64,000 nt of DNA from Enterobacter cancerogenus (GCA_000773965.1 JRUP01000004.1:124001-188000), one strand, 5' to 3'. Counted from the first letter of the stretch, positions 45,617 through 56,168 are shown. Notes: a model not told the origin generated them from the letters alone. Translations and numbers: made by a program.

Positions 45617-47107
45617 TTAATGGTGCGGTTGATAACGACAACGCGCCACCGCTTCCAGCCAGCCGCGATAATTCTCCTGCATGATAGCCGCACGATCGCT
45701 ACGCGGCTCAATCACGCTGCCCCCCTGCAGCGCCTGCATATCACTGCCCTGCCGCCACCAGCCTAATGAACGCCCCGCCAGCAGCGCGGCACCCAGGGCG
45801 GAGACTTCAGCGGTAGGGGCTCGTTTCAGCGGCCGCTGCAACACGTCTGCCTGTAACTGCATCAGCCAACTGTTTTCGGTTGCCGTGCCATCGACACAGA
45901 GCGCGGGCAGTTGCACGCCGCTGGCCTGCTCCATGGCGAAGAACACATCGGCAATCTGGAAGGTGGTCGATTCCAGCGCCACGCGCGCCAGCACCTCTGG
46001 CGTGGCGGCATCGGTAAGGCCACACACCATGCCGCGCGCTTTTAAATCCCACCAGGGTGCGCCCAGACCCGATAGCGCAGGCACGAAATAGATGCCCTGA
46101 TTATGCTCGCTGCGCTGCGCCATCGCCGTCAGTTCACGCGGATCGCTGATGCCCAGCATGCGTCCCAGCCAGGCCGCGCCCGAACCGGTATGGGTGATGT
46201 TACCTTCAAAGGCAAATCGCAGCGTGCCATCGTGCCACGCCACCGTGGTGCTGAGGCCGTTCTCGGTCAGCAAAGGGGTGGCCATTGACATCATCAGCGA
46301 TGAACCGGTGCCGTAAGTGGCTTTCACCACCTCTTCACCCGCACTACGTTGCGCCTGCAGTGCCGCATGGGAATCGCCAATGCGCGACAAAATGGGCGTA
46401 CCCGCTTTCAGTCCAGCGATGTCCTGTACCGTGACAACACCCTGCGCACTGGCAGAGGGCACAATATGTGGCAGCGCCGCACGCGGGATATGGAATAACG
46501 CCAGCAGTTCGTCATCCCAGTCGCCGCTGTGCAAATTGTAGAGTTGGGTGCGGGCCGCATTAGCGTGATCGGTGACAAAACTTTCGCCGCCGCTTAATTG
46601 CCAGCTGAGCCAGCAATCCACTGTGCCGATGCAGAGTTCACCGGCCTGCGCACGCGCCAGTCCATCTGGAATCATCGCCAGCATCCCGGTGAGTTTGCCC
46701 GCCGGAAACATCGGGTCCACCGCCAAACCGGTTAAGCCGGTGATGCGTGGCGCTTTGCCCGCCATGCGTAAATCACGACAAAAAGCTTCCGAGCGGCGAT
46801 CCTGCCAGCTCACCAATGGCGTCAGCGGTTGCCCGTCGCGGCGCTGCCAGATCAGCACCGACTCGCGCTGGTTGCTGATCGCGACGGCGGCCACCTCTGC
46901 CCCGCCGCACTGCGCCAGACAGCTTTCAATCGCCTGTTTCACCGCCTGCCAGATCGCCAATGGATCCTGCTCGGCCAATCCCGGCTGGGGATGGGCTAGC
47001 GTCAGAGGCTGGCTGCCGCGCGCTACCACGTTGCCTGCGCGGTCCACCGCTATGGCTTTCGCGTTAGTGGTACCTTCATCAATTGCCAGTATTAATGGAC
47101 CCGCCAT
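45617..47107 (-). CDS. FGGY-family carbohydrate kinase
   Basis: A 496-residue sugar kinase of the FGGY family (xylulokinase/glycerol kinase fold). The first phosphate loop is LAIDEGTTNAKAIAVD; WQDRRSEAFCRDL and GTVDCWLSWQLSGG carry sugar-contacting positions, and LCVDGTATENSWLMQLQADVLQRP is the second family signature. It is the last gene of tktN-tktC-kinase, two bases after the transketolase stop, with AGGAG seven bases before the ATG. It should phosphorylate the ketose cleaved by the transketolase. Substrate not fixed; apulose and xylulose-type ketoses are candidates. Confidence 0.88.
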   Translation of the reverse strand: MAGPLILAIDEGTTNAKAIAVDRAGNVVARGSQPLTLAHPQPGLAEQDPLAIWQAVKQAIESCLAQCGGAEVAAVAISNQRESVLIWQRRDGQPLTPLVSWQDRRSEAFCRDLRMAGKAPRITGLTGLAVDPMFPAGKLTGMLAMIPDGLARAQAGELCIGTVDCWLSWQLSGGESFVTDHANAARTQLYNLHSGDWDDELLALFHIPRAALPHIVPSASAQGVVTVQDIAGLKAGTPILSRIGDSHAALQAQRSAGEEVVKATYGTGSSLMMSMATPLLTENGLSTTVAWHDGTLRFAFEGNITHTGSGAAWLGRMLGISDPRELTAMAQRSEHNQGIYFVPALSGLGAPWWDLKARGMVCGLTDAATPEVLARVALESTTFQIADVFFAMEQASGVQLPALCVDGTATENSWLMQLQADVLQRPLKRAPTAEVSALGAALLAGRSLGWWRQGSDMQALQGGSVIEPRSDRAAIMQENYRGWLEAVARCRYQPHH

Positions 47108-47109
47108 GT

Positions 47110-48054
47110 TTACGCTCCTGCACACATGCGCACTGCACTCTTCACCACGCTGGCGGCGTCAATACCATGATGCGCGCGCGTGGAGGCACGATCGCCAGCA
47201 ATCGCGTATTGACCATCGGGGATGCCCAGACGTAACAGCGGAATTCCGCAGCCGCCTTCAGCCAGCACTTCGGCCACCAGACTGCCGACGCCGCCGTTAA
47301 CATTGTGCTCCTCTACGGTGATCACCGCCGGATAATGCTTTAACAGCTCTTGCAGCTGTTGGGTATCGCAGGGACGAATTGATGGAATGGCGATCACACC
47401 TGCGCTGATTCCCTGTTCCTGTAATTGCTCGGCCGCACTCACCGCCTCATGCACGGTGGAACCCATCGCCACCAGCACGATGCCGTTGCCTTCACGCAAC
47501 ACGTCGATTTGGCCCGGACGGAACTGGTAGTTTTCATCGTGCAGCTGAGGCAGGTCCTTGCCATCCAGACGGATGTAAACCGGCCCCACATGCGCAAGGG
47601 CATAATCGATGATCTGGCGGCACTCCAGCGGGCAGGATGGCGCGTAAATCTCGATATTGCCGAAGCCACGCATCACCGCAATATCATCAATGCTGTGGTG
47701 GGTGCTGGCCAGCGGGCCGTAACTGGCACCGGCATTCAGGCCAAACAGTTTGACGTTGGTATTGTTGTAACAGACGTCCACTTTTACCTGCTCGTTGGCG
47801 CGCGAAATCAGGAACGGAGCTGCATTACAGGTCACCGCCACTTTTCCACCGATTGCCAGACCGGCCGCCGTGCCCACCAGCGTTTGTTCCGCAATGCCAA
47901 CGTTCACCAACCGATCGGGAAACGCCTTAATGAAAGGCGATATTTTTGCCGTTGAGGTGGAATCTGCCACCACCGGCACCAGATCCACACCGCGATTAAC
48001 CGCGTCAATAAAGGCTTCCACCATCACCGTGGCCAGGTGTTTTGCATTACTCAT
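47110..48054 (-). CDS. Transketolase, C-terminal subunit
   Basis: A 314-residue protein equal to the pyrimidine-binding plus C-terminal domains of transketolase: DSTSTAKISPFIKAFPDRLVNVGIAEQTLVGTAAGLA contains the catalytic glutamate (GIAEQ) that activates thiamine diphosphate, and the later VAMGSTVHEAVSAAEQLQEQGI and VITVEEHNVNGGVGSLVAEVL belong to the C-terminal domain. It overlaps the N-terminal-subunit gene by eight bases. Split transketolases of this type act in dedicated sugar pathways, for example on apulose-4-phosphate (AptA/AptB). Confidence 0.9.
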   Translation of the reverse strand: MSNAKHLATVMVEAFIDAVNRGVDLVPVVADSTSTAKISPFIKAFPDRLVNVGIAEQTLVGTAAGLAIGGKVAVTCNAAPFLISRANEQVKVDVCYNNTNVKLFGLNAGASYGPLASTHHSIDDIAVMRGFGNIEIYAPSCPLECRQIIDYALAHVGPVYIRLDGKDLPQLHDENYQFRPGQIDVLREGNGIVLVAMGSTVHEAVSAAEQLQEQGISAGVIAIPSIRPCDTQQLQELLKHYPAVITVEEHNVNGGVGSLVAEVLAEGGCGIPLLRLGIPDGQYAIAGDRASTRAHHGIDAASVVKSAVRMCAGA

Positions 48055-48883
48055 CTTTCAGTTCCTCCAGTGCCAGTTCAATCTCTTCCCCTTTTGGCAC
48101 GCGGTGATGCCACTCTGGTTTGCCCTGAATAAAGGAGATGCCAAAGCCTTTCTCGGTATGCGCCACAATCACCTGCGGCTTGCCGTTGCGCGGCAGGTTT
48201 TCAATGGTTTCCACCACGGAAGCCATGTCATTACCGTTGCACTCAGTGACCTCCAGACCGAAGGCTCGCCATTTATCCGGCAGCGGATCGGTGTTCATAA
48301 TGTCGCGCGTGTGCCCTGCCAGCTGCAGTTTGTTCTTGTCGTTGATGATCACCAGGTTATCGAGGTTGTAGTGCGCCGCCACCAGCGCGGCCTCCCAGTT
48401 ACTGCCCTCGGCCAGTTCACCGTCGCCTGTGACCACAAAGATGCGGCGGTCGCTGTTGTCTTTTTTCGCCGCCAGCGCAATACCCACCGCCACCGGTAAG
48501 CCGTGGCCCAATGCACCGGTGTTGAGTTCCACGCCCGGCGTTTTCTGCCGCACCGGATGGCCCGGCAGATGCGAATCCGAATGCTGATAAGTCGGCAGCC
48601 ACTCCGTTGGGAAGTAGCCCGCCTCCGCCAGCACACAGTAATAGCCGCCGACCGCATGCCCTTTCGACTGGATGTAAATGTCACGCTGCGGATCGTTAGT
48701 GCGATCCGGTGCGCAATTCAGGATGCGGAAATAGAGCGCCGTCAGGATTTCGACCTGAGAGAGATCGGCACCGGTATGTCCACCTGCCGGGCTACCGGCA
48801 TTGAGCTGGATGATGCGGCGACGCACGGCGCGCGCTTTCGCTGCCAGGTCCGCCACCGAATATTTGAAAGGATTCATAGACAC
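48047..48883 (-). CDS. Transketolase, N-terminal (TPP-binding) subunit
   Basis: A 278-residue protein equal to the thiamine-diphosphate pyrophosphate-binding domain of transketolase. The diphosphate motif GDGELAEGSNWEAALVAAHYNLDNLVIIND is clear, with active-site histidines in GGHTGADLS, SKGHAVGGYYC and GALGHGLPVAVG. It is first in the catabolic operon and pairs with the next gene to form one enzyme. A palindromic operator candidate lies 21 bases before its ATG. Confidence 0.9.
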   Translation of the reverse strand: MSMNPFKYSVADLAAKARAVRRRIIQLNAGSPAGGHTGADLSQVEILTALYFRILNCAPDRTNDPQRDIYIQSKGHAVGGYYCVLAEAGYFPTEWLPTYQHSDSHLPGHPVRQKTPGVELNTGALGHGLPVAVGIALAAKKDNSDRRIFVVTGDGELAEGSNWEAALVAAHYNLDNLVIINDKNKLQLAGHTRDIMNTDPLPDKWRAFGLEVTECNGNDMASVVETIENLPRNGKPQVIVAHTEKGFGISFIQGKPEWHHRVPKGEEIELALEELKDE

Positions 48884-48903
48884 CTCTGCATTTTAAAGCG
48901 TTA

Positions 48904-48918
48904 TTGAATATATATTCA
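48904..48918. promoter_or_regulatory. Operator candidate of the transketolase-kinase operon
   Basis: TTGAATATATATTCA contains the perfect 14-bp palindrome TGAATATATATTCA, 21 bases before the transketolase ATG. The same 15 bases recur before the transporter operon at 53275. A second hairpin-forming inverted repeat, CAGGTAAA-aaaa-TTTACCTG (48922-48941), stands next to it. Confidence 0.75.
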
Positions 48919-48954
48919 CAGCAGGTAAAAAAATTTACCTGGATTTTTCCCCTG

Positions 48955-49070
48955 AATAAGCTGAGTTGCGGGAAGGCGGCCAGCTCGTCAATCCCCCCAG
49001 GAGCTTACTCAGGTAAGTGACTGGGGTGAGCAAGCGCAACCGACGCACCTGCGGCTCGGCTTATGACGGG
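48955..49070. repeat. Intergenic repeat-like element between permease and transketolase genes
   Basis: About 115 bases with nested imperfect inverted repeats: an inner pair around GCTCGTCAATCCCCCCAGG and ACTGGGGTGAGC, a central TTACTC-AGGTAAG, and an outer pair AAGCTGAGTTGCGG against CTGCGGCTCGGCTT. The wording (CAGGAGCTTACTCAGGTAAGTGACTGGGGTGAGC, ending TATGACGGG) recalls a dispersed enterobacterial intergenic repeat. It may also end the permease transcript. Confidence 0.55.
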
Positions 49071-49076
49071 TAACAA

Positions 49077-50177
49077 TTAACCTTTGGCCTCACCTTCCTG
49101 AATCAATGCCTTCTGCGCCACCACGGCGGCCTTTTGCTGCATACGGCTTTGCATCTGATCGATGATCACTGCCACGATAATCACGATGCCTTTGATCACC
49201 ATTTGCCAGAACTCGCTGACGCCCATCATGATCAAACCATCTGCGAGGAAACCGATGACAAATGCCCCCACCAGCGTGCCGAGAATGGTGCCGCGCCCGC
49301 CAGCCAGTGAAGTACCCCCCAGCACGACCGCCGCAATCGCGTTCATCTCGAATGAGGTGCCGTTCGCCGGATGGCTGGCCACCAGCTGCGAGGAGACCAC
49401 AATGCCGGCAATCGCCGCACAGAAACCTGAAATGGTGTAAACCCAGATTTTCACCGACTTCACTTTGACGCCCGAGAGTTCCGCTGCACGCTCGTTATCA
49501 CCAATCGCATACACCTGACGGCCAAACGGCAGGCGACGTGCTACATAGGCAATCACCAGCGCCAGCACCACCATCATCCAGATCGCCCACGGTAAGCCGA
49601 GAAAATACCCCGCACCGATTTTGTCGAAACCGGTGTTACCCAGCAGCGGATTGCCCTGCAAGCCGGGGAAGGTTTCGCCGCCGGAGGTCAACATCGCCGC
49701 CCCGCGCAGGATGTACATGGTGCCCAGCGTGCAGATAAACGGGGCCACATTGTATTTGGTGATGATCCAGCCATTCACCGCGCCAATCAGTCCACCTACC
49801 ACTAACACCACGGGCACAATCACCCAAACGCTGGGAAAGATGGCGATGCCAAACATCGGCAACACAATGCCTTTGGTAATCAACCAGCCAGCAATCATGC
49901 CGCACAGGCCCAGCGTGGCGCCGATGGAGAGATCAATTCCCGCAGTGATAATGACAAAGGTGATGCCGAGCGCCAGAAACGCATTGATGGCGATATGTTT
50001 GACCATGATCACCATGCTGCCCACGGCGAGGAAATCCGGCACGGTGATGGCAAAGAAGCCGACGATGAGGAACAACGCGATAAAGGTGCGCAGTTTTAAC
50101 AGCAGCAGAATCATGCCTTCACGCGAGTTGAAAACCTTACCTGGCGAAGCGAGCGCCATTGCGCCATTGTTTTTCAT
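49077..50177 (-). CDS. Sugar ABC transporter permease (RbsC-like)
   Basis: A 366-residue inner-membrane permease of the ribose/CUT2 class with about nine hydrophobic segments. The family motifs are ITAGIDLSIGATLGLCGMIAG near residue 95 and the cytoplasmic loop NAIAAVVLGGTSLAGGRGTILGT near 285, which contacts the ATPase. It starts two bases after the ATPase stop and is the last gene of the transport operon. Confidence 0.92.
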   Translation of the reverse strand: MKNNGAMALASPGKVFNSREGMILLLLKLRTFIALFLIVGFFAITVPDFLAVGSMVIMVKHIAINAFLALGITFVIITAGIDLSIGATLGLCGMIAGWLITKGIVLPMFGIAIFPSVWVIVPVVLVVGGLIGAVNGWIITKYNVAPFICTLGTMYILRGAAMLTSGGETFPGLQGNPLLGNTGFDKIGAGYFLGLPWAIWMMVVLALVIAYVARRLPFGRQVYAIGDNERAAELSGVKVKSVKIWVYTISGFCAAIAGIVVSSQLVASHPANGTSFEMNAIAAVVLGGTSLAGGRGTILGTLVGAFVIGFLADGLIMMGVSEFWQMVIKGIVIIVAVIIDQMQSRMQQKAAVVAQKALIQEGEAKG

Positions 50178-50179
50178 GC

Positions 50180-51697
50180 TCAGAACCCCTGTGCACTTGC
50201 TTTAACCAGCGCCGCCTCTTCCGCTTCCGCGCGCGGCAGGTCAGCTGTCAACTTGCCGCCAGACATCACAAGAATGCGATCGGCGACGGCCATAATTTCT
50301 TTTAAATCGGAGGTGGAGAACACCACGGCAATGCCCTGCTCTGACAGTTTCACCATCATGCGAAACACTTCCGCTTTGGCACCCACATCAATGCCCCGGC
50401 TCGGCTCATCCAGCAGCAGTAAACGTGGATTGGTGAGCAATGAACGGCCAATCACCACTTTCTGCTGGTTGCCGCCACTCAGCGCACTGATCGCCACGTC
50501 GGGTGACGAGATTTTGATGGCCAGATTGCCTACCGTACTGTTTACCGCTTCGCGTTCAGCTTGTTCGGCGATCACGGTGCGATGCGATAAACGTCGCCAC
50601 AGGCTGGCAATGGTGAGATTGCTGGCCACAGAGGAGACCGGGAAAATACCGGCCCGTTTGCGGTCTTCCGGCACCAGGCTCATGCCCATACGAATACGTT
50701 CGGCCGTTGGCAAGCGTGTGGGTAACGGTTTGCTGTCCAGCCACAGTTTGCCGAGATAGTTGCGCTGGCTGCCGAGCAGGCACTCAAACAACTCGGTGCG
50801 CCCCGCGCCCATCAGGCCATAAATGCCGACGATCTCCCCGGCGCGCACATTAAAATTGACATCGTCCACCAGCGTATTGCCATGGGCACTGACACAGGTG
50901 ATGTGCTCGGCTTCCAGCACCGCCGCCCCGAACTGACGATTAGGCGGCAGAAAGTTACTCACCGGTTCGCTGCCGAGCATTTCACGCACGATCCACGGCA
51001 CATCGATGTTGCTGACCTTCGCTTCCGCCTGAAAGCGACCGTCGCGCAGGATGGTGATCACATCGCCAATCGCCATCAGCTCTTCCAACCGATGTGAGAT
51101 ATAAATGATGGAAACCCCCTGCCGCGTCAGTTCGCGGATCACGCGGAACAGAATTTCCACTTCGGTTTTGCTCAACGCCGAGGTCGGCTCATCCAGAATT
51201 AAGATGTCGGCGTTTTCTGCCAGCGCTTTGGCAATTTCCACCAACTGCTGCTGACCCACTTTCAGGTTGCCGACCATCTCGTCCGGTGAAATTGGCTGGT
51301 CGAGACGTTGCAATAACGCAGCCGTACGTCGCTTCTGTTCTGCTTCGTTAATCGGGCTGATGCCGCGCTGGATTTCCCGTCCCAGAAAGATGTTCTCCGC
51401 CACGCTGAGGTTTTCGAACAGGTTGAGTTCCTGATGCACCATGCCGATACCGTGGCGGGCGGCGTCTCGCGTACTGCTCAACACCACTTTTTCGCCGTTA
51501 AGGAACATTTCGCCGCTGGTGGGCTGCTGCACCCCGGCGAGGATCTTCATCAGCGTGGATTTACCTGCCCCATTTTCACCAATGATGACGTTCACTTTGC
51601 CGCGCCACACGCGATAATCGACACGATCCAGCGCCAGGGTGCCCGGAAACAACATCGACATCTGTTTGGCCTGCAGGATGATTTGATCGCTCATCAT
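50180..51697 (-). CDS. Sugar ABC transporter ATP-binding protein (RbsA-like)
   Basis: A 505-residue protein with two fused ABC domains, as in RbsA/MglA/XylG. The first has Walker A GENGAGKST, signature VGQQQLVEIAKAL and Walker B ILILDEPTSAL; the second has the usual degenerate Walker A GLMGAGRTE, signature LSGGNQQKVVIGR and Walker B LLLLDEPSRGIDVG. It would power sugar import with the RbsC-like permease. The start overlaps the DUF2291 stop by four bases (ATGA). Confidence 0.95.
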   Translation of the reverse strand: MMSDQIILQAKQMSMLFPGTLALDRVDYRVWRGKVNVIIGENGAGKSTLMKILAGVQQPTSGEMFLNGEKVVLSSTRDAARHGIGMVHQELNLFENLSVAENIFLGREIQRGISPINEAEQKRRTAALLQRLDQPISPDEMVGNLKVGQQQLVEIAKALAENADILILDEPTSALSKTEVEILFRVIRELTRQGVSIIYISHRLEELMAIGDVITILRDGRFQAEAKVSNIDVPWIVREMLGSEPVSNFLPPNRQFGAAVLEAEHITCVSAHGNTLVDDVNFNVRAGEIVGIYGLMGAGRTELFECLLGSQRNYLGKLWLDSKPLPTRLPTAERIRMGMSLVPEDRKRAGIFPVSSVASNLTIASLWRRLSHRTVIAEQAEREAVNSTVGNLAIKISSPDVAISALSGGNQQKVVIGRSLLTNPRLLLLDEPSRGIDVGAKAEVFRMMVKLSEQGIAVVFSTSDLKEIMAVADRILVMSGGKLTADLPRAEAEEAALVKASAQGF

Positions 51698-52305
51698 GGA
51701 TTCCCTTGCTGCAACTGAATCGCCACCACGTCATCCACCTGATTCGGCTCCATACTGACGGCTAACAGCGCCTGCACCGGTTTGCCGACCCAACTGGCAT
51801 CCACCGGCGGTAGCTGCTGGACGGCATGACGATTCAACGCTTTAGTCAGCTGTGCGTATTGCACCTGATTGGTGAACTCTTCAAAGCGATAGCCCGCCGC
51901 ATCACGAATCGCATTGCTGCGCAGTACCGGCCCAATCAACACCTTGACCGGTTTGCCATTGATGGTGACAGTCAGGCTGCGTTCGCGTTCGTTGCTGTTA
52001 TCAAAGGCGGTGACGGTTCCTCCGGCACGCACAAATACGCTTTCGCTGCCCCCGGCCTTGACGGTATGACTTTTGGTTTCCATATCAGCCCAGCTCAGCG
52101 CCTGCTTCTCGGCCGGTTGCTGCACCCGGCTGGCCCAGCTCGATTCGGCGATCTGCTGTGGCGTCTGGTTGCTGTAGCCGGGTTTGGCATTCGGATCTTT
52201 CGGCATGATGGGATTGCCGTTTGCATCGAGATCCACCACGGTGCAGGCGGTCAATATCAGCGATAAGAGCCCAACCATCAGCCCGGCTGCTGTTTGTCCC
52301 TTCAT
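51694..52305 (-). CDS. DUF2291-family lipoprotein
   Basis: A 203-residue protein of the DUF2291 family. The N-terminus has a lipobox, LTACTVV with the cysteine near residue 21, so it is a lipoprotein; the mature part starts DLDANGNPIMPKDP, and the core has AGGTVTAFDNSNERERSLTVTINGKPVKVLIGPVLRSNAIRDA. DUF2291 genes recur between substrate-binding protein and ATPase genes of pentose-type ABC operons, just as here, but their function is not established. Confidence 0.82.
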   Translation of the reverse strand: MKGQTAAGLMVGLLSLILTACTVVDLDANGNPIMPKDPNAKPGYSNQTPQQIAESSWASRVQQPAEKQALSWADMETKSHTVKAGGSESVFVRAGGTVTAFDNSNERERSLTVTINGKPVKVLIGPVLRSNAIRDAAGYRFEEFTNQVQYAQLTKALNRHAVQQLPPVDASWVGKPVQALLAVSMEPNQVDDVVAIQLQQGNP

Positions 52306-52318
52306 GCCGACCTCCGTC

Positions 52319-53389
<1,071 letters not shown>

Positions 53390-53444
53390 TTATTTATGAC
53401 AGCCTGATTAACAATACCAGGCAGGTTAAGAGAGAGAAAAAACC

Positions 53445-54392
53445 ATGGCAAAACAGGACGAACAGCGGCTGATGGTAAAAATCGCCACGCTTTATTATGT
53501 GGAAGGCATGAAGCAGTCCGATATTGCGCAACTGCTGAAGCTGTCGCAATCCTTTGTGTCACGCATCCTCAATCGCAGCGTGAAAGAAGGCGTGGTGAAA
53601 ATCAGCGTGGTGCCACCCGCCAATGTCTATCCCGAATTGGAGAAGGCGATTGAGCAGCAGTATCAGCTGCCGCAGGTGATTGTGGTGGATGTGCCGGATC
53701 AGGCTTCCGCGCTGCAAATTAAACAGGCGATTGGCTCAGCGGCAGCGCACTATCTGGAAACTCGTTTGCGCGCCGATGAACTGATCGGCATTTCATCATG
53801 GAGTGGCACCATTCGCGCGATGGTGGACGCGTTGCATCCGCTGAGTGCGCCCTGCAAAGGCGTGATCCAGCTGCTTGGTGGGGTGGGTGCGAACGGCAAC
53901 GTGCAGGCGACTATCCTGACGCAGAATCTTGCGGCGCTGCTGGATTGTCCGGCCTGGCTGCTGCCGTCGCAGTCGATTGAGCATTCAGTGCAGGATCGTC
54001 AACGCTTATCAGTAAACCCAGACGTGGCCGTGGTGCTGGAAAAGTTTGATCAAGTGGATCTGGCGATTGTCGGCATTGGCGATCTCGAGCCTTCCGCGCT
54101 GCTACGCAATTCCGGCAACTACTATGACGGCGAGATGCTGCGCACGCTGGCCGAGCGCGGTGCGGTGGGCGATATCTGTTTGCATTATTTTGATGCTGAC
54201 GGAAAACCGGTGTTGAATGCCGAGGAAGATCCGGTGATTGGCATGGAGCTGGCGCAGGTTAAACAGTGTGCGCAAGTGGTGGCACTGGCGGGCGGCAAAG
54301 AGAAAGCCCAGGCGATTCGCGGAGCGTTGCGCGGTGGATATGTGAAAGTGCTGATTGTGGATTATCCCACCGCACGATTGCTGATGGAATGA
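53445..54392 (+). CDS. SorC-family sugar-binding transcriptional regulator
   Basis: A 315-residue regulator with an N-terminal helix-turn-helix (YYVEGMKQSDIAQLLKLSQSFVSRILNRSVKEG) and a C-terminal sugar-phosphate-binding domain of the SorC/DeoR-like (SugarP isomerase-like) fold, seen in LIGISSWSGTIRAMVDAL, GVIQLLGGVGANGNVQATI, VDLAIVGIGDLEPSALLRNSG and VVALAGGKEKAQAIRGALRGGYVKVLIVDYPTA. It is divergent from the transport operon and is the evident local regulator of both operons, with a phosphorylated sugar as probable effector. Confidence 0.92.
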   Translation: MAKQDEQRLMVKIATLYYVEGMKQSDIAQLLKLSQSFVSRILNRSVKEGVVKISVVPPANVYPELEKAIEQQYQLPQVIVVDVPDQASALQIKQAIGSAAAHYLETRLRADELIGISSWSGTIRAMVDALHPLSAPCKGVIQLLGGVGANGNVQATILTQNLAALLDCPAWLLPSQSIEHSVQDRQRLSVNPDVAVVLEKFDQVDLAIVGIGDLEPSALLRNSGNYYDGEMLRTLAERGAVGDICLHYFDADGKPVLNAEEDPVIGMELAQVKQCAQVVALAGGKEKAQAIRGALRGGYVKVLIVDYPTARLLME

Positions 54393-54451
54393 CCGATTTA
54401 ACAGGTTGCTTTAAGGCGCGGCCCTGACGAGCCGCGCTTCGCAAAGCCGAC

Positions 54452-55099
54452 TTACCCGATGGTTCGGTAGGCCGTTGTGACCTTCCACAGATAACGTGGT
54501 GCCTGTGCCGCCGGATGTTTATCCTGCACATGCTGATAGAATTCGTCCGGCGTCATCGAGTTGATCATCGCAATCGCCCGATCGCGATTCCGTGAGAAGG
54601 TGCGCAGCAACGCACCGGCACCGTTGGCGTAAGAAACGATGGTGGCATAACGCAGCGTGAGTGGATTGCGAATACCGGCCAACTCAGAATCTTGCAGCAG
54701 CTTGAGATATGCCGCACCGATATCGATATTTCTCGCTGGATCGCGCAATTCCGAAGACGTCGGCTGACCGTGACGTCCCTGAGTGCGATACACCGCACGC
54801 CCCGCCGTTGAGGCTTTAATCTGCATCAACCCTACCGCGTTTGAACGGCTGGTAACGGTGGGATTGCCCCCGGATTCGACACTAATAATGGCGCTGATTA
54901 ACTTCTCATCAACGCCATAATGACTGGCGGCATCTTCGGTAAACATTGACCATGCATCATTCACTTTCGACGGTGGTGCCTGAGTTAATGGCGTATTTTT
55001 CTCTGGCACGACCGTTTTTTCTGGCTCACTGGCACAGCCCGCGAGCAACAGCGCAGATAGCATAAGTAGTCGAATTTTCACTGATTTTTGGTTCCGCAA
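54452..55099 (-). CDS. emtA: Membrane-bound lytic murein transglycosylase E
   Basis: A 215-residue lipoprotein (lipobox LLAGC near residue 22) of lytic transglycosylase family 1, cutting peptidoglycan with formation of 1,6-anhydromuramic acid. The catalytic glutamate is in IISVESGGNPTV; the other motifs are SNAVGLMQIKAST, NIDIGAAYLKLL and ATIVSYANGAGALLRTFS. E. coli EmtA (203) matches throughout. It is divergent from ldcA, as in E. coli, and both remodel murein. Confidence 0.93.
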   Translation of the reverse strand: MRNQKSVKIRLLMLSALLLAGCASEPEKTVVPEKNTPLTQAPPSKVNDAWSMFTEDAASHYGVDEKLISAIISVESGGNPTVTSRSNAVGLMQIKASTAGRAVYRTQGRHGQPTSSELRDPARNIDIGAAYLKLLQDSELAGIRNPLTLRYATIVSYANGAGALLRTFSRNRDRAIAMINSMTPDEFYQHVQDKHPAAQAPRYLWKVTTAYRTIG

Positions 55100-55235
55100 T
55101 AGAGTTGGCGCAAGCTATCATACCTGGCGCAGCGCAATGCAAAATTACCGTTTATCCTAAATACGTAAAAAACCTTGTGCTGCCGTGACATCGGTAACGG
55201 ATTTCGCCATCATCGGCAGGCCACTTTAAATCAGG

Positions 55236-56168
55236 ATGAACGCTATGCTTTCCCCCCGATCTATTCGTCTGATCGCCCCCTCCGGCTATTGCCATAATCA
55301 GGATGCGGCCCAACGTGCAGTGAGTCGTTTACAGGCTCAGGGACATCAGTTGGACAACTTATCAGCGATTACACGCCGCTTCCAGCGTTTTGCGGGCGAA
55401 GACGGGGAACGGTTGAATGATGTGAACCAGCTGGCAACACTGAGCACGCTGCCCGATATTGTGCTGGCGGTGCGCGGTGGGTACGGTGCCTCGCGTTTGC
55501 TGGATCAGATTGATTATGTCGGTCTGCAGCGCCGGCTGCTCAATCAACCTATCGCGCTTTGTGGACACAGTGATTTCACCGCGATTCAACTGGCGTTACT
55601 GGCGCAAACCGGGCTGGTGACCTTCAGCGGCCCGATGCTGGCCGGCAACTTCGGCGCAGAGGCATTATCCGAATTTACCCTGTCACACTTTTGGCAGGCG
55701 CTCTCTTCTCCTACAGTCAATATAGGCTGGCAGACCCACAGCCCGGATGCGGGGCGCTGGCAAGGGACCTTGTGGGGTGGCAATCTGGCGATGATCTGCT
55801 CCCTGATCGGCACACCCTGGATGCCACAAATTGAAAACGGCATTTTGGTGATCGAGGATGTGAATGAGCATCCTTTCCGCATAGAGCGTATGCTGATCCA
55901 ACTGCAACAGAGCGGCATTCTGGCGCGCCAGCGGGCGATCATCACCGGCAGTTTCACCAGCACGTCACTGTCGGCTTATGACAATGGTTTCGATTTTGCC
56001 AGCGTATGGCAGCGCATCCGCGATGAATATCAGCTACCGGTGATCAGCGAACTGGCGTTTGGCCACGATGCCGACACCGTCACGCTGCCGCTGGGTGCCA
56101 GCGCCACCTTACAGATTGAACAGGGCGAAGCACAGCTTGCCTTCACCGGCCACCCGACATTGCGCTAA
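55236..56168 (+). CDS. ldcA: Muramoyltetrapeptide (L,D-) carboxypeptidase
   Basis: A 310-residue serine peptidase (S66 family) that removes the terminal D-alanine from murein tetrapeptides in the cytoplasm during cell-wall recycling. The nucleophile serine is in ALCGHSDFTAIQLA, the glutamate in VIEDVNEHPFRIERML and the histidine in LAFGHDADTVTLPLG, the S66 triad. E. coli LdcA has 304 residues. The next gene starts 23 bases downstream on the same strand. Confidence 0.95.
   Translation: MNAMLSPRSIRLIAPSGYCHNQDAAQRAVSRLQAQGHQLDNLSAITRRFQRFAGEDGERLNDVNQLATLSTLPDIVLAVRGGYGASRLLDQIDYVGLQRRLLNQPIALCGHSDFTAIQLALLAQTGLVTFSGPMLAGNFGAEALSEFTLSHFWQALSSPTVNIGWQTHSPDAGRWQGTLWGGNLAMICSLIGTPWMPQIENGILVIEDVNEHPFRIERMLIQLQQSGILARQRAIITGSFTSTSLSAYDNGFDFASVWQRIRDEYQLPVISELAFGHDADTVTLPLGASATLQIEQGEAQLAFTGHPTLR

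Noticed and set aside
54416..54437. GCGCGGC/GCCGCGC hairpin after the SorC-type gene considered as a terminator
   Set aside because: The stem is good but no T tract follows on either strand; left uncalled.
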